64,000 bases of DNA from Cyanobacteriota bacterium (GTDB lineage Bacteria > Cyanobacteriota > Cyanobacteriia > CACIAM-69d), in NCBI GenBank assembly GCA_022402445.1, contig JAKRSF010000006.1:522540-586539 (forward strand), read 5' to 3'. How positions within the stretch are numbered: the first letter of the stretch is position 1; each line of letters starts with the position of its first letter. Shown here piece after piece: positions 26,992 to 35,656 of this stretch. The translations under genes and the position numbers were made by a program. The notes beneath the pieces were generated by a model, which made no database searches, was not told the DNA's origin, and worked only from the letters and a program-made list of their open reading frames with translations.

Positions 26992-27303
26992 CTAGCCCAC
27001 CGAACCAATCCGCCGCCAGGGGCCAAACCGCGCCACGTAATGATCCAGAATCGCGATCGCGCGATCGCCCTCACCCCCCGCCGCGATCGTCAGCCGCAGG
27101 CCCCCCACCTGACTTTGCAAATAATCAAACTCCCGCGAAGTCTGGGGCAATAGCTCCACCGTCACCCCCGACAACAGCCCCAGATGGGCCGCAATCTCCC
27201 GATACACCGCCAGCGGCATCCGTTCACAGGCCAGCTCCCACGCGATCGCCCCCCCCTCCGAACGCTCCAGCGCCCACCGCAGCGCCACCAACTCATCCGT
27301 CAT
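26992..27303 (-). CDS. Hypothetical cyanobacterial protein
   Basis: The protein has 103 residues from ATG 27303 (MTDELVALRWALERSEGGAIAWELACERMPLAVYREIAAHL), the more sensible start; nine further codons are available upstream. It looks like a compact alpha/beta protein without export signals. The second half (LLPQTSREFDYLQSQVGGLRLTIAAGGEGDRAIAILDHYVARFGPW) is well ordered and ends shortly after RFGPWRRIG. I do not recognise a domain. The membrane-protein gene follows in the same direction after 45 bp, so co-transcription is possible. Confidence 0.65.
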   Translation of the reverse strand: MTDELVALRWALERSEGGAIAWELACERMPLAVYREIAAHLGLLSGVTVELLPQTSREFDYLQSQVGGLRLTIAAGGEGDRAIAILDHYVARFGPWRRIGSVG

Positions 27304-27415
27304 TTGACCCCCCTGCTGGCCCAACCTCATCGCCCAACCCTCCCAACTTCAGCCCACTGAAAAACAACTAAAAAACACTCTAATTAAAGACACCTCTCCA
27401 ACCCAACCCCCTGAA

Positions 27416-27438
27416 GACAAGGGGCTTAAGCCCCTTGC
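27416..27438. repeat. Palindromic intergenic repeat, copy 2 (perfect)
   Basis: It contains the perfect 20-bp palindrome CAAGGGGCTTAAGCCCCTTG, preceded by GA and followed by CTACCGCCGGT. The downstream CCGCCGGT is shared with copy 3, so the repeat is longer than the palindrome. It lies between the pedR-like gene and 26992-27303. Confidence 0.85.
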
Positions 27439-27492
27439 TACCGCCGGTGCAACCCCAGATATTGCAAGGGTTTTAGGTCCATGAACACCCCC

Positions 27493-27807
27493 TCAAGCCT
27501 CCGGACGCGATCGCCCACCGGGCGGCGGCAACGTACAGCAATTCACCTCATCGAGGCACACCTTGCCCCACTGCAACGCCCAGCGCACCAGCGCCACCCG
27601 ATTCTCCGTCCCCGTCTTCGTCAAAATATTGCTGACATGGTTATCCACCGTCCGCTTACTAATCTCCAGCCGCACCGCAATCTCCTGATTCGTCAGGCCC
27701 GACGCCACCAACTCCACAATCTGAAGCTCCCGATCCGACAACGTGGCCGGCGCGATCGGCAACGTCCCCCCCTCAAACCCCTCATCCGTAGAACCCATAG
27801 ACCCCAT
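27493..27807 (-). CDS. pedR: LuxR-type redox-responsive regulator, PedR-like
   Basis: The protein has 104 residues and is a stand-alone LuxR/NarL-type HTH: LSDRELQIVELVASGLTNQEIAVRLEISKRTVDNHVSNILTKTGTENRVALVRWAL (about residues 23-79). It has no receiver domain. The segment after it, WGKVCLDEVNCCTLP, matches my recollection of PedR (Ssl0564 in Synechocystis), a small regulator that loses activity when thioredoxin reduces a Cys as photosynthetic electron flow rises. Three Cys are present here (one in VCLD, two in NCC). The divergent gene encodes a cation/proton antiporter, with a shared 223-bp promoter region. A regulatory link to it is possible but only inferred. Confidence 0.8.
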   Translation of the reverse strand: MGSMGSTDEGFEGGTLPIAPATLSDRELQIVELVASGLTNQEIAVRLEISKRTVDNHVSNILTKTGTENRVALVRWALQWGKVCLDEVNCCTLPPPGGRSRPEA

Positions 27808-28030
27808 AACACCATTACTTAAAACTTTTTAAATCCCGCGCCTCGGTCCACCGGCCCAAACCGCCACCACCTCAGCCCTATCCATACTTATACCAACCGG
27901 GTCCCTAGACCAACTGTCATCCCCATTCCCCCGCAGGACTTGAGGTATGGTCAATGGGGTTCACCCACCGCTAAGCGCCCACAACCGCCCCCATCTCGCC
28001 CCCGCCCACTCCCCTCCCTCCCGAACGCCC

Positions 28031-30118
28031 ATGGATGTCCTGCTCACGATCAAAAGTTCACCTCTCTTTACCTTCACCCTGCTGCTGGCGGTCAGCGTCC
28101 TGGTTCCCCCCCTCATCGAACGGCTGCGGCTGCCGGGACTGGTGGGCCTGCTGGCGGCGGGGGTGGTCCTGGGGCCGAACGGCCTGCAAATGCTCGACCA
28201 CAAGACCGAGACCATGCAACTGCTCTCGGAGATCGGCAAGATTTATCTGATGTTTGTGGCGGGCCTGGAGGTGGATCTCGAGCAATTCCACCGCACCCGC
28301 AATCGATCGCTGGGGTTTGGGTTTTTGACGTTTATTGTGCCCCTGGTGACGGGGCTGGCGGTGGGGCGGGCCTTTGGTTTTGGTTGGAATGCGTCGGTGC
28401 TGATTGGATCGCTGCTGGCGTCCCATACCCTGTTGGCCTATCCGATCGTGAGCCGGTTGGGGGTGGTGGCCAATGAGGCGGTGACGGTGACCATTGGCGC
28501 GACGATTGTGACGGATACGGCGGCGCTGCTGGTGCTGGCGATGTGTGCGGCGGTGAACCAGGGGGAGATGACGCCCCTGCGGCTGGTGGAGCTGCTGGGG
28601 GGGGTGGCGATCTATTCGGTGGTGGTGCTGTGGGGGTTTGAGCGGGCGGGCCATGAGTATTTCCGCCGCACGGGGGACGATCGCGGGAACCAGTTTTTGT
28701 TTGTGCTGCTGGCGGTGTTCCTGGCGTCCGTGGGGGCGCAGGTGGTGGGCATCGAGCGGATTGTGGGGGCGTTTTTGGCGGGGCTGGCGGTGAATCGGGT
28801 CCTCGGCGATGGCCCGGTGAAGGAGAAGGTGGAGTTTGTGGGCAGTGTGCTGTTTGTGCCCTTTTTCTTCATTGATATGGGTCTGCTGCTGGATTTGCCC
28901 GCGATCGCGTCTTCGGCGGCGTCGTTGGGCTTGGCGGCGGCGATCGTGGTGGCCCTGATCGGCAGTAAGTTCGTGGCGGCCTGGGGGGCGAAGCTGCTCT
29001 ACCGCTATAGCTGGACCGAGACGATGGCCATGTGGTCCCTGTCTCTTCCCCAGGTGGCGGCGACGTTGGCGGCGGCGATCGTGGGGGTGCAGTTGGGCAT
29101 TGTGGACAATCGGGTGTTTAATGCCGTGGTGGTCCTGATGCTGGTGACGTCGATCCTGGGGCCGGTGATTACCACCCGCGCGGCGTCGCGCCTGACGCTG
29201 CCGAAGGGCTCGCCGGTGGACGATGACGAGATTTTATGGGCACCGCCGAATCCGTTGGCCCTGCCGCCGGGGGACATGGAGGACGATCGCGGCCTGTGTC
29301 GGCTGCCCTTTTCGATTGTGGTGCCGTTGGCGAATCCCCTCACGGCGTCCTATTCGTTGCAGATGGCGGCGATTTTAGCGCGCTATGAGGAGGGGCAGAT
29401 TGTGCCGCTGGCGGTGGTGCGCTCTCCGGGCAGTGGCGATGAGCCGGAGGTGGATGCGGCGCTGCAACGGGCGCGGCAACTGTTGGGGCGGGCGACGGCC
29501 TATGTGGCGGATCTGGAGGTGCCGGTGAAGCCGGTGCTGCGGCTGGATGATGATATTGCCCGGGGGATTGCGCGGGTGGGGCGCGAACAAACGGCGTCGC
29601 TGGTGGTGATGGGCTGGGGGACGGAGAGTTTGCGATCGCGGCTATTCGGCAGCACGATCGATGAAACCCTGGCGGCGACGCGCTGTCCGGTGGCGGTGGT
29701 GCGGCTGGCGGACGATCCCAAAACGTTCCAGCGGGTGCTGGTGGCGGTCAAGGATCTCGAACCAAAGGCGCGGCGGGCGATGCGTTTCGCTCAAATTTTT
29801 GCGGCGGCCAACAGTGCCCATTTGATTGCCCTCCATGCCTGCGCGCCCCAAACGTCGCCGTCGCAGATGGTGGAGATGCAGGAGGGGATCGGTCGGGCGA
29901 TCGCGGAGATGGAACCGGCGGTGAGCTATGAGGTGCAGGTGATCCCGGCGGAGGATCCGGCGAGGGCGATCGCATCGGCGGCCAAGGGGGTGGATTTGGT
30001 GGTGCTGCGATCGGTGCGGCGGCGCACGGCGGCGGGCCTGGTGATTGGCGATGTGACCACGGCGGCCATCCCTCTGCTCACCTGTTCGTTGGTGATGTTC
30101 GGTGAACCCCATTCCTAA
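28031..30118 (+). CDS. CPA2-type cation/proton antiporter with C-terminal USP-like domains
   Basis: The protein has 695 residues. About residues 1-390 form a 12-13-span Na+/H+ exchanger (KefB/NhaS-like): LRLPGLVGLLAAGVVLGPNGL, FLAGLAVNRVL, FVPFFFIDMGLLLDL. After the linker DDDEILWAPPNPLALPPGD come two universal-stress-protein-like cytosolic domains (about 420-560 and 570-695). The first has the ending SLVVMGWGTESLRSRLFGSTIDE...CPVAVVR, typical of the nucleotide-binding USP fold. It probably exchanges Na+ or K+ for H+ across the plasma or thylakoid membrane. The start ATG 28031 (MDVLLTIKSSPLFTF) is chosen over a proline-rich upstream extension. Its end overlaps coaX by 17 nt. Confidence 0.88.
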   Translation: MDVLLTIKSSPLFTFTLLLAVSVLVPPLIERLRLPGLVGLLAAGVVLGPNGLQMLDHKTETMQLLSEIGKIYLMFVAGLEVDLEQFHRTRNRSLGFGFLTFIVPLVTGLAVGRAFGFGWNASVLIGSLLASHTLLAYPIVSRLGVVANEAVTVTIGATIVTDTAALLVLAMCAAVNQGEMTPLRLVELLGGVAIYSVVVLWGFERAGHEYFRRTGDDRGNQFLFVLLAVFLASVGAQVVGIERIVGAFLAGLAVNRVLGDGPVKEKVEFVGSVLFVPFFFIDMGLLLDLPAIASSAASLGLAAAIVVALIGSKFVAAWGAKLLYRYSWTETMAMWSLSLPQVAATLAAAIVGVQLGIVDNRVFNAVVVLMLVTSILGPVITTRAASRLTLPKGSPVDDDEILWAPPNPLALPPGDMEDDRGLCRLPFSIVVPLANPLTASYSLQMAAILARYEEGQIVPLAVVRSPGSGDEPEVDAALQRARQLLGRATAYVADLEVPVKPVLRLDDDIARGIARVGREQTASLVVMGWGTESLRSRLFGSTIDETLAATRCPVAVVRLADDPKTFQRVLVAVKDLEPKARRAMRFAQIFAAANSAHLIALHACAPQTSPSQMVEMQEGIGRAIAEMEPAVSYEVQVIPAEDPARAIASAAKGVDLVVLRSVRRRTAAGLVIGDVTTAAIPLLTCSLVMFGEPHS

Positions 30119-31040
30119 ACAATCGCCAAACTTTGCCCAGGAGCCCATCCCCTTGAATCCGTTCAATCTGGACCCCCTGCCCCCGCGATCGCCCGCTGCT
30201 GGGCCATCGAGCCCGGAGCCCCTAGAGCGGCGGGAACGCTTCGATCGCAGCGCCTTCCAGCGGGATTTTTGTCAGCGATCGGAGGCGGTGGCGGGCCGAT
30301 GGCGGGCGCTGCTGGTGGGGAATTCCCGCTGGCATTGGGCCACGTTTCGCCGCGATCGCCTCATCGATACCTGGGACGGGGAGCCCTGGCATGGGGAATT
30401 GGAGGCCACCAGCAGCAACGCCGGACCGATCGCGGCGGCGTCGGTGGTGCCAGCGGTGACGGGCCAGCTTCAGATCCTGGCCCAGGGGGGGGCGGCGATC
30501 TATCCCATTCCCCTGGCGGCGATTCCCCTGCTCAATCTCTACGACACCCTGGGCATTGATCGCGCGATCGCCCTGTGGGGGGCGGGCCGGGTCCATGGGT
30601 TTCCGGTGTTGGTGATTGATGCGGGCACGGCGCTCACCCTGTCGGCGGCGGATGGCGATCGCCACTTTCTCGGCGGGGCGATCCTGCCCGGATTTGGTCT
30701 CCAGTTGCGTGCCCTAGCGGAGGGGACGGCGGCCCTGCCCCCGCTGACCGTACCCCCGGACGGGTTTGATGACTTGCCCCCCCGGTTCGCCACGGATACG
30801 GCCACGGCGATCCTCAGCGGTGTGGGCTATGGGTTGGCGGCGGTCCTGCGCGATCGCGTGGCCGAGTGGCGATCGCGGTTCCCCACCGGGGCCGTGGTGT
30901 TGACCGGTGGCGATGGGGCGGCCCTGCGGCAATTTTTGCGGGCGGGGGAGGAGTTGCCGGGACCGGCGATCGCCCTGGATCCCCACCTCTGGCGCTGGGG
31001 CCTGCGGGAGTTGGTCTATCCTGAACCGCCCCGGCCCTAG
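30102..31040 (+). CDS. coaX: Type III pantothenate kinase (CoaX)
   Basis: The 312-residue reading starts at a GTG inside the end of the antiporter gene. The enzyme phosphorylates pantothenate in coenzyme A synthesis. Motifs are LLVGNSRWHWATF (ATP-binding strand), LLNLYDTLGIDRAIALWGA (pantothenate-binding GxDR), VLVIDAGTALTLSAAD and FLGGAILPGF. The first 62 residues are proline-rich and absent from the usual family length, so the true start may be a later in-frame GTG such as 30288 (VAGRWRALLVGNS). The first step towards its substrate is encoded by panC at 2317-3861. Its stop codon shares the tetramer CTAG with the stop of the convergent methyltransferase gene. Confidence 0.88.
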   Translation: MNPIPKQSPNFAQEPIPLNPFNLDPLPPRSPAAGPSSPEPLERRERFDRSAFQRDFCQRSEAVAGRWRALLVGNSRWHWATFRRDRLIDTWDGEPWHGELEATSSNAGPIAAASVVPAVTGQLQILAQGGAAIYPIPLAAIPLLNLYDTLGIDRAIALWGAGRVHGFPVLVIDAGTALTLSAADGDRHFLGGAILPGFGLQLRALAEGTAALPPLTVPPDGFDDLPPRFATDTATAILSGVGYGLAAVLRDRVAEWRSRFPTGAVVLTGGDGAALRQFLRAGEELPGPAIALDPHLWRWGLRELVYPEPPRP

Positions 31041-31684
31041 GGTTTGCGGACTGCCGTCACCCCATAGAACGGGTCGCCGCCCCCCATGCCCAAAAGCTGG
31101 AGCCACGGCGGCACGTCGGAGGTTTTGACGATGTATTGCGGTTTTTCAAACACCGGCACCGACTGGAAATAGCGACAGACGAGGGCGACGCGATCGCTTT
31201 CTGACCCGTCACGCCACGCCTGAATTGCCTTTTGATAAAACATGCGATTGGAGAAGCTAATAATCGCGACGCCACCGGGCCGCAGCACCCGGCCAATTTC
31301 AGTAAAAATCGCCTCAGGATATTGCAAATACTGGACCGAAACCGTATTCAAAACCGCGTCAAAACTGCCATCTTCGTAGGGCAATTGCAGGTTTTCATTG
31401 AGGTTTTGGACCACGTAATGGTTGAGCCGTCGATTGCGCGCCAATTCCGCTTCATTGAGCCCATGGCCCTCGACCCATTCAAATTCCATTTCGTCGGGCA
31501 AATGGGACACCCAACTGCTCATCAAATCCAAAATTCGCATCCCTGGCCGCAGGCGATCGCGGTAGAGATCCGTCAGGGTTTGAATAAAGCCCTCATCCAC
31601 ATGGGTTACGAAGCGGGGCTGATCATAAAAATCCGCGTCGTTACTGGCGTCTAGCTTTTCCCGTTGGCTCGCCGTCAAAATCAT
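31037..31684 (-). CDS. Class I SAM-dependent methyltransferase
   Basis: The protein has 215 residues. The region MRILDLMSSWVSHLP (about 49-63) is motif I, in a form where the usual Gly-rich loop is replaced by DLMSSW. DGSFDAVLNTVSVQYLQYPEAIFTEIGRVLRPGGVAIISFSNRMF (about 106-150) contains motifs II and III. It closely resembles uncharacterised cyanobacterial and plant methyltransferases related to UbiE. The substrate cannot be told. It converges on coaX with a 4-nt overlap. Confidence 0.82.
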   Translation of the reverse strand: MILTASQREKLDASNDADFYDQPRFVTHVDEGFIQTLTDLYRDRLRPGMRILDLMSSWVSHLPDEMEFEWVEGHGLNEAELARNRRLNHYVVQNLNENLQLPYEDGSFDAVLNTVSVQYLQYPEAIFTEIGRVLRPGGVAIISFSNRMFYQKAIQAWRDGSESDRVALVCRYFQSVPVFEKPQYIVKTSDVPPWLQLLGMGGGDPFYGVTAVRKP

Positions 31685-31747
31685 AGGAAGAATTCAAGGG
31701 ATTAGAAAAAAATGAGCATTGGGTAAAAATCAACCGAGATTCGGACC

Positions 31748-32242
31748 CTAAATAAATTCGGCGCGATCGCGGTCGAGGTTCGCCCAAAACTGCTGTGCCC
31801 GATCAATGACGCCCCGATTCGCATCGAAGGTAATGCGATCGCGCGCCGCTTCGTAGGGCAACCACACAAAATCGCGAATTTCCGCCACCTGCACCGTCAC
31901 CGTTTGGGTCAGGGCGATCGCCGGAAAATAGAGCACCGTCTTTTGGATTGGCCCCTTATTTTTGCGAATTTCGTAGACCTCCTCGAACTGCGCCCCCGCC
32001 ACCACCCGATATTCAATAATTCCCGTCTCCTCCTCAAACTCCCGCTTCGCCGACGCCAGGGGCGTTTCATCCGCCTCCGCGTGGCCCTTCGGAAAGGCCC
32101 AGTGGCCCGCCTGGTGCTGAATGAGCAGGTATTCGCCGCGATCGCCCGACACCCCTGCCCCAAAAAAGACCGGCACCAGCCCAAAGGCCGCATCCCGCCG
32201 CACCGACCCAGAGGAATCCCCCAAATTCGTCGCCATCGCCAT
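31748..32242 (-). CDS. NUDIX hydrolase
   Basis: The protein has 164 residues. The NUDIX box [23 protein letters not shown] (about residues 46-68) has the full G-x5-E-x7-REUxEExGU pattern needed for metal-dependent cleavage of nucleoside diphosphate-X compounds. The N-terminal [15 protein letters not shown]...[15 protein letters not shown] resembles diadenosine-tetraphosphate (Ap4A)-type enzymes, so Ap4A or an oxidised nucleotide is a reasonable substrate, but this is inference. ATG 32242 or 32236 starts it; upstream in-frame codons overlap the divergent maf promoter and look like non-coding filler. It is the first of three adjacent nucleotide-cleaning genes. Confidence 0.88.
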   Translation of the reverse strand: MAMATNLGDSSGSVRRDAAFGLVPVFFGAGVSGDRGEYLLIQHQAGHWAFPKGHAEADETPLASAKREFEEETGIIEYRVVAGAQFEEVYEIRKNKGPIQKTVLYFPAIALTQTVTVQVAEIRDFVWLPYEAARDRITFDANRGVIDRAQQFWANLDRDRAEFI

Positions 32243-32338
32243 CCATCGCCCCCTCAAAATCCCGTCCGGGCCGCCAGCGCAGCCCCGGCGTGCTTTACCC
32301 TCGACTGTAGCGCCGAAGCTCGCCCTTGCCCTAGACCC

Positions 32339-32974
32339 ATGCCGAAATTTGTCCTCGCCTCCGCTTCCCCCGCCCGCCGCCGCCTCCTGGCCAATGGGGG
32401 CATTTCCGCCGCCGTCTGCCCGAGCGATTTTGACGAAGATCAGGTCCAAGCCTTTGATCCCATTGACCTGGTGCAACTGCTGGCGCGCCACAAGGCGGAA
32501 ACGGTCATCAGTCGTCTGCAACGGGAACCGGCCCTGCGTCGGGAGTTATTTGGCACGCCTGATCCTGGCCCGACGGTGGTTTTGGGCTGCGATTCTGTCC
32601 TGCTGGTCAATGGCGAAGTCTACGGCAAACCCGCCCACCCCGAAGAGGCGATCGCCCGGTGGCAAACCATGGCTGGCCAGGTGGGGGATTTATACACCGG
32701 CCACGCCCTCTTTGATCTGGGGTCCGCGCGATCGCGATGCCAAGCCCAGGTCACCCGCGTCCACTTCGCCCGCCCCAGCCTCGACGAAATCCAAGCCTAC
32801 GTCGCCACCGGTGAACCCCTCGCCTGCGCCGGCTGCTTTGCCCTCGAAGGACGCGGCGGCCTATTCGTGGAAAAAATCGAAGGCTGCCACACCAATGTCA
32901 TTGGCCTGAGTATGCCCCTGCTGCGGCACCTGCTGCGGGATTTGGGCTTTGCCGTCACCGACTTCTGGGACTAG
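32339..32974 (+). CDS. maf: Maf-like nucleoside triphosphate pyrophosphatase
   Basis: The protein has 211 residues. It begins with the Maf signature [17 protein letters not shown] and keeps [26 protein letters not shown] (the conserved D-x-V and GKP region) and [20 protein letters not shown]. Maf enzymes hydrolyse non-canonical or modified nucleoside triphosphates (dTTP/UTP and methylated forms) and were first linked to septum formation. The length is normal for the family. The start ATG 32339 is set by the signature. The divergent NUDIX gene and the downstream mazG have related 'house-cleaning' roles. Confidence 0.93.
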   Translation: MPKFVLASASPARRRLLANGGISAAVCPSDFDEDQVQAFDPIDLVQLLARHKAETVISRLQREPALRRELFGTPDPGPTVVLGCDSVLLVNGEVYGKPAHPEEAIARWQTMAGQVGDLYTGHALFDLGSARSRCQAQVTRVHFARPSLDEIQAYVATGEPLACAGCFALEGRGGLFVEKIEGCHTNVIGLSMPLLRHLLRDLGFAVTDFWD

Positions 32975-32996
32975 CCCCCCGCCCCAGATTCCCCCA

Positions 32997-33019
32997 GACA
33001 AGGGGCTGAAGCCCCTTGC
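32997..33019. repeat. Palindromic intergenic repeat, copy 3
   Basis: GACAAGGGGCTGAAGCCCCTTGC differs from the perfect copy at one central base. It is followed by CCCCGCCGGT, as copy 2 is followed by TACCGCCGGT. It occupies most of the 95-bp gap between maf and mazG. Confidence 0.85.
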
Positions 33020-33069
33020 CCCCGCCGGTTTCTTTCCCTCCATTTATCTCTTACCTCGCCCCTATCCCC

Positions 33070-33906
33070 ATGGCTGACTCCCTCGATTCCCTGCAACGGT
33101 TGATTGATGTGGTGGCCCGCCTGCGCGATCGCGATCGCGGCTGCCCGTGGGATCTCGCCCAAACCCCCGAAACCCTGATCCCCTACATCCTCGAAGAAGC
33201 CTACGAAACCGTCGATGCCATCCGCCAGGGCGACCCCACCGCGATCGCGGAAGAACTCGGCGATTTGCTCCTGCAAGTAGTCCTGCAAGCCCAGATCGCC
33301 AGTGAAACCGGAGCCTTTGACCTGGGCGCGATCGCCAACGGCATCACCGACAAACTGATCCGCCGCCATCCCCACGTCTTCAGCGACGGCACCGCCACCA
33401 CCCCCGAAGCGGTCAGCGAAACCTGGGAAGCCATCAAAGCCGCCGAAAAGGGCCACGATCCCAACGATCGCCACCGCCTCAGCCGCCAATGCGATCGCGA
33501 CGCCCGGTCCCTGCCCCCCCTCATGGCCACCGCCAAACTGTCCAAACGGGCCGCCGCCGTTGGCTTCGAGTGGGAAACCCTCGATGGCGTCTGGGAAAAA
33601 TTCCACGAAGAACTCGACGAACTGCGCGACGCGATCGCCACCGGCGACCCCGACCATCAAGAAGCCGAACTGGGGGACCTGCTCTTCTCCCTCGTCCAGA
33701 TCGCCCGCTGGCAGAACCTCGACCCCACCGCCGCCCTCCACAAAACCAACCGCAAATTCATCGCCCGCCTCGCCCTGATGGAATCCCTAGGCGATCGCCC
33801 TCTCCAGGACTACACCCTCGCCGAACTCGACGAACTCTGGACCCGCGCCAAGGCCACCATCCGCGCCGAAGTCGCCGCCCGCCAAGGCAACACCGCCGCC
33901 AGCTAG
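33070..33906 (+). CDS. mazG: Nucleoside triphosphate pyrophosphohydrolase MazG
   Basis: The protein has 278 residues with two MazG folds. The first has CPWDLAQTPETLIPYILEEAYETVDAI (E-x2-E metal ligands EEAYE) and EELGDLLLQVVLQAQIA. The second has the FEWETLDGVWEKFHEELDELRDAI stretch and EAELGDLLFSLVQIARW. MazG hydrolyses NTPs to NMPs and pyrophosphate, removing damaged nucleotides and moderating (p)ppGpp responses. ATG 33070 (MADSLDSLQRLIDVVARLRD) is the family start. It lies on the same strand as maf, 95 bp downstream. Confidence 0.93.
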   Translation: MADSLDSLQRLIDVVARLRDRDRGCPWDLAQTPETLIPYILEEAYETVDAIRQGDPTAIAEELGDLLLQVVLQAQIASETGAFDLGAIANGITDKLIRRHPHVFSDGTATTPEAVSETWEAIKAAEKGHDPNDRHRLSRQCDRDARSLPPLMATAKLSKRAAAVGFEWETLDGVWEKFHEELDELRDAIATGDPDHQEAELGDLLFSLVQIARWQNLDPTAALHKTNRKFIARLALMESLGDRPLQDYTLAELDELWTRAKATIRAEVAARQGNTAAS

Positions 33907-33963
33907 GACCACCCCATCCGCCCCCCGCGATCGCGGCCCCATCCCCATTGGCCTCAATACTTG

Positions 33964-33982
33964 AGAATTGATATCAATAATG
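33964..33982. promoter_or_regulatory. Candidate Fur box upstream of futA-like gene
   Basis: The 19 bp contain the perfect 12-bp palindrome ATTGATATCAAT (33967-33978) inside GAGAATTGATATCAATAAT. The AT-rich inverted form fits the iron-regulator Fur consensus (GATAATGATAATCATTATC) moderately well. It lies 52 bp before the start codon of an iron-binding protein gene, where Fur repression is expected. Confidence 0.6.
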
Positions 33983-34033
33983 CTATGGTCTTATGACCAA
34001 TCGGATCAGCCCGACAACCCCCTTTAAATACCA

Positions 34034-35098
34034 ATGATGACGAACAAAGTCAGTCGCCGCCTATTTTTGGCGGGCGGCTCCGCCATGGCTGCCCTGACCC
34101 TTGGCAACTGGCAGCGAGCCCGTGCCCAAGCCCCTGCAGGCGAACTCAACCTCTACTCCGGCCGCCACTACGACAGCGACCAGCAGATCTACGACGCCTT
34201 CACCCAGGCCACGGGCATCCGGGTCAACCTCATTGAAGGGGAAGCGGACACCCTGATCGAACGCATCCAGGCGGAAGGCCCCAACAGCCCCGCCGATGTC
34301 CTCATCACCGTCGATGCCGGACGCCTGTGGCGGGCCGATCGCGCGGGCCTGTTCACCCCCATCGCCCAGAGCGCCGCCCCCAACCTCTACAGCGCCGTCC
34401 CGGCCAACCTGCGGCACCCCAACGGCCATTGGTTCGGCCTTTCCAAACGGGCGCGGGTGATCATGTACAACAAAGACCTGATCAATCCCGCTGAACTGTC
34501 CACCTACGAAGCCTTGGCCGAACCGAAGTTTCGCGGCAAGATTCTCGTCCGCAGTTCCACCAACATCTATAACCAGTCCCTCGTGGGCGAAATGATCGAG
34601 GTGCTGGGGGAACCGGCCACGGAAGAGTGGGTGCGCGGCTTTGTGGCGAACTTTGCGCGGCCCCCGGAAGGGAATGATACGGCCCAGATCAAGGCTTGCG
34701 CCGCTGGCCAAGGGGCTCTCGCGATCGCGAACACCTATTACCTAGGGCGTTTGGCGAATTCCAGCACCCCAGAGGATCAGGCGGTGGCGGCAAAAATCGG
34801 CGTCTTTTTCCCCAACCAGCGCGATCGCGGCGCGCACGTCAACATCAGCGGTGCAGGGGTCGTCCGCACCGCCAAGAACCCGGAATCCGCCGTCCGGTTC
34901 ATTGAATTCCTGCTGTCCCCGCAGGCCCAGGAAATCTTTGCACGCGGGAATTTTGAATATCCCGTCCGGGAGGGGGTGCCCCTCCATCCGACCCTGGCCA
35001 GCTTTGGGAACTTCAAGGGTTCAGAGGTCAATGCCAATATCTTCGGGGGCAACAATGAGCGGGCGCTGCGGTTGACGGATCGCGCTGGCTGGAAGTAG
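34034..35098 (+). CDS. futA: Fe(III) ABC transporter substrate-binding protein (FutA/IdiA type)
   Basis: The protein has 354 residues. A twin-arginine signal ([18 protein letters not shown], residues 7-24; cleavage near ARAQA) sends the folded protein to the periplasm or lumen. The mature start [21 protein letters not shown] has the His45/Tyr46 iron-ligand positions. [10 protein letters not shown] supplies the paired Tyr typical of FutA. The family binds Fe3+ for FutABC import; FutA2/IdiA forms also protect photosystem II. No permease or ATPase gene is next to it. The candidate Fur box upstream and the hairpin terminator at 35154-35189 make it a single-gene unit. Confidence 0.92.
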   Translation: MMTNKVSRRLFLAGGSAMAALTLGNWQRARAQAPAGELNLYSGRHYDSDQQIYDAFTQATGIRVNLIEGEADTLIERIQAEGPNSPADVLITVDAGRLWRADRAGLFTPIAQSAAPNLYSAVPANLRHPNGHWFGLSKRARVIMYNKDLINPAELSTYEALAEPKFRGKILVRSSTNIYNQSLVGEMIEVLGEPATEEWVRGFVANFARPPEGNDTAQIKACAAGQGALAIANTYYLGRLANSSTPEDQAVAAKIGVFFPNQRDRGAHVNISGAGVVRTAKNPESAVRFIEFLLSPQAQEIFARGNFEYPVREGVPLHPTLASFGNFKGSEVNANIFGGNNERALRLTDRAGWK

Positions 35099-35153
35099 CT
35101 TCCATCGCCAATTCTTGCGTTTCATCACTCTCCAAATCAACACACCTCATGCG

Positions 35154-35189
35154 GTGGAGCTAGGCATTTTTCATCTGGCTCCACTTTTT
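35154..35189 (+). terminator. Rho-independent terminator after futA-like gene
   Basis: GTGGAGCTA (35154-35162) pairs with TGGCTCCAC (35176-35184), with one G-U pair, and TTTTT (35185-35189) follows. It lies 55 bp after the stop codon. Confidence 0.7.
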
Positions 35190-35238
35190 CTATTCTTAGT
35201 TATATTTTCACGGTCAATTCAATCAATAATAAACCACC

Positions 35239-35298
35239 GGTAGGGTGTGTTCGGTTCCGTATAGCTCAACGCGATCGCGCATTTTTCCCGAACACACC
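35239..35298. repeat. GTGCGTTCGG-family repeat, solitary left-type unit
   Basis: The long left arm GGTAGGGTGTGTTCGG and short right arm CCGAACACACC (35288-35298) are changed together (C to T and G to A). The pairing is kept, a compensatory change. The centre contains CAACGCGATCGCGC. Confidence 0.85.
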
Positions 35299-35334
35299 GG
35301 ACCCGTTTAGATTATTCTCAAATCAAAAATTAAT

Positions 35335-35560
35335 GGTAGGGTGCGTTCGGTCCCCTTCCACCCAACGCGATCGCCCTGCTCTCCCGAACGCACCGCTCCT
35401 CTTCGGAGGTGACCAATCAGGATCGCCAACGGATGTCACGCCGCATAGACCAACGGCAACCTGGGCAGGTATGGGCGATCGCGTTGATTGGGGGTGGGTC
35501 GGTGCGTTCGGATAAAGGGGGCGATCGCGTTGAATTAGAAATTACCGAACGCACCCTACC
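35335..35560. repeat. Composite GTGCGTTCGG element (left unit + spacer + right unit)
   Basis: The 226-bp element is bounded by GGTAGGGTGCGTTCGG (35335-35350) and its exact complement CCGAACGCACCCTACC (35545-35560). Within it, the left unit (35335-35394) ends in CCGAACGCACC, and the right unit (35501-35560) begins GGTGCGTTCGG. The left unit carries CAACGCGATCGCC and the right unit GCGATCGCGTTGAA, so the halves mirror each other. The layout resembles a small non-autonomous element with terminal inverted repeats. It has no credible coding frame. Confidence 0.85.
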
Positions 35561-35656
35561 GGCGGTTGATTAATTATTGAATTTTCTATAGACTTTCCGC
35601 ACCACGGGGAAGCTTTTTATTTTTGGTGTCGTTGCTTGCCCTATTGTTCACCGTTA

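Noticed and set aside
35333-35515. A short plus-strand frame starting in the repeat region
   Set aside because: It lies inside the composite repeat element and encodes only repeat-derived residues.
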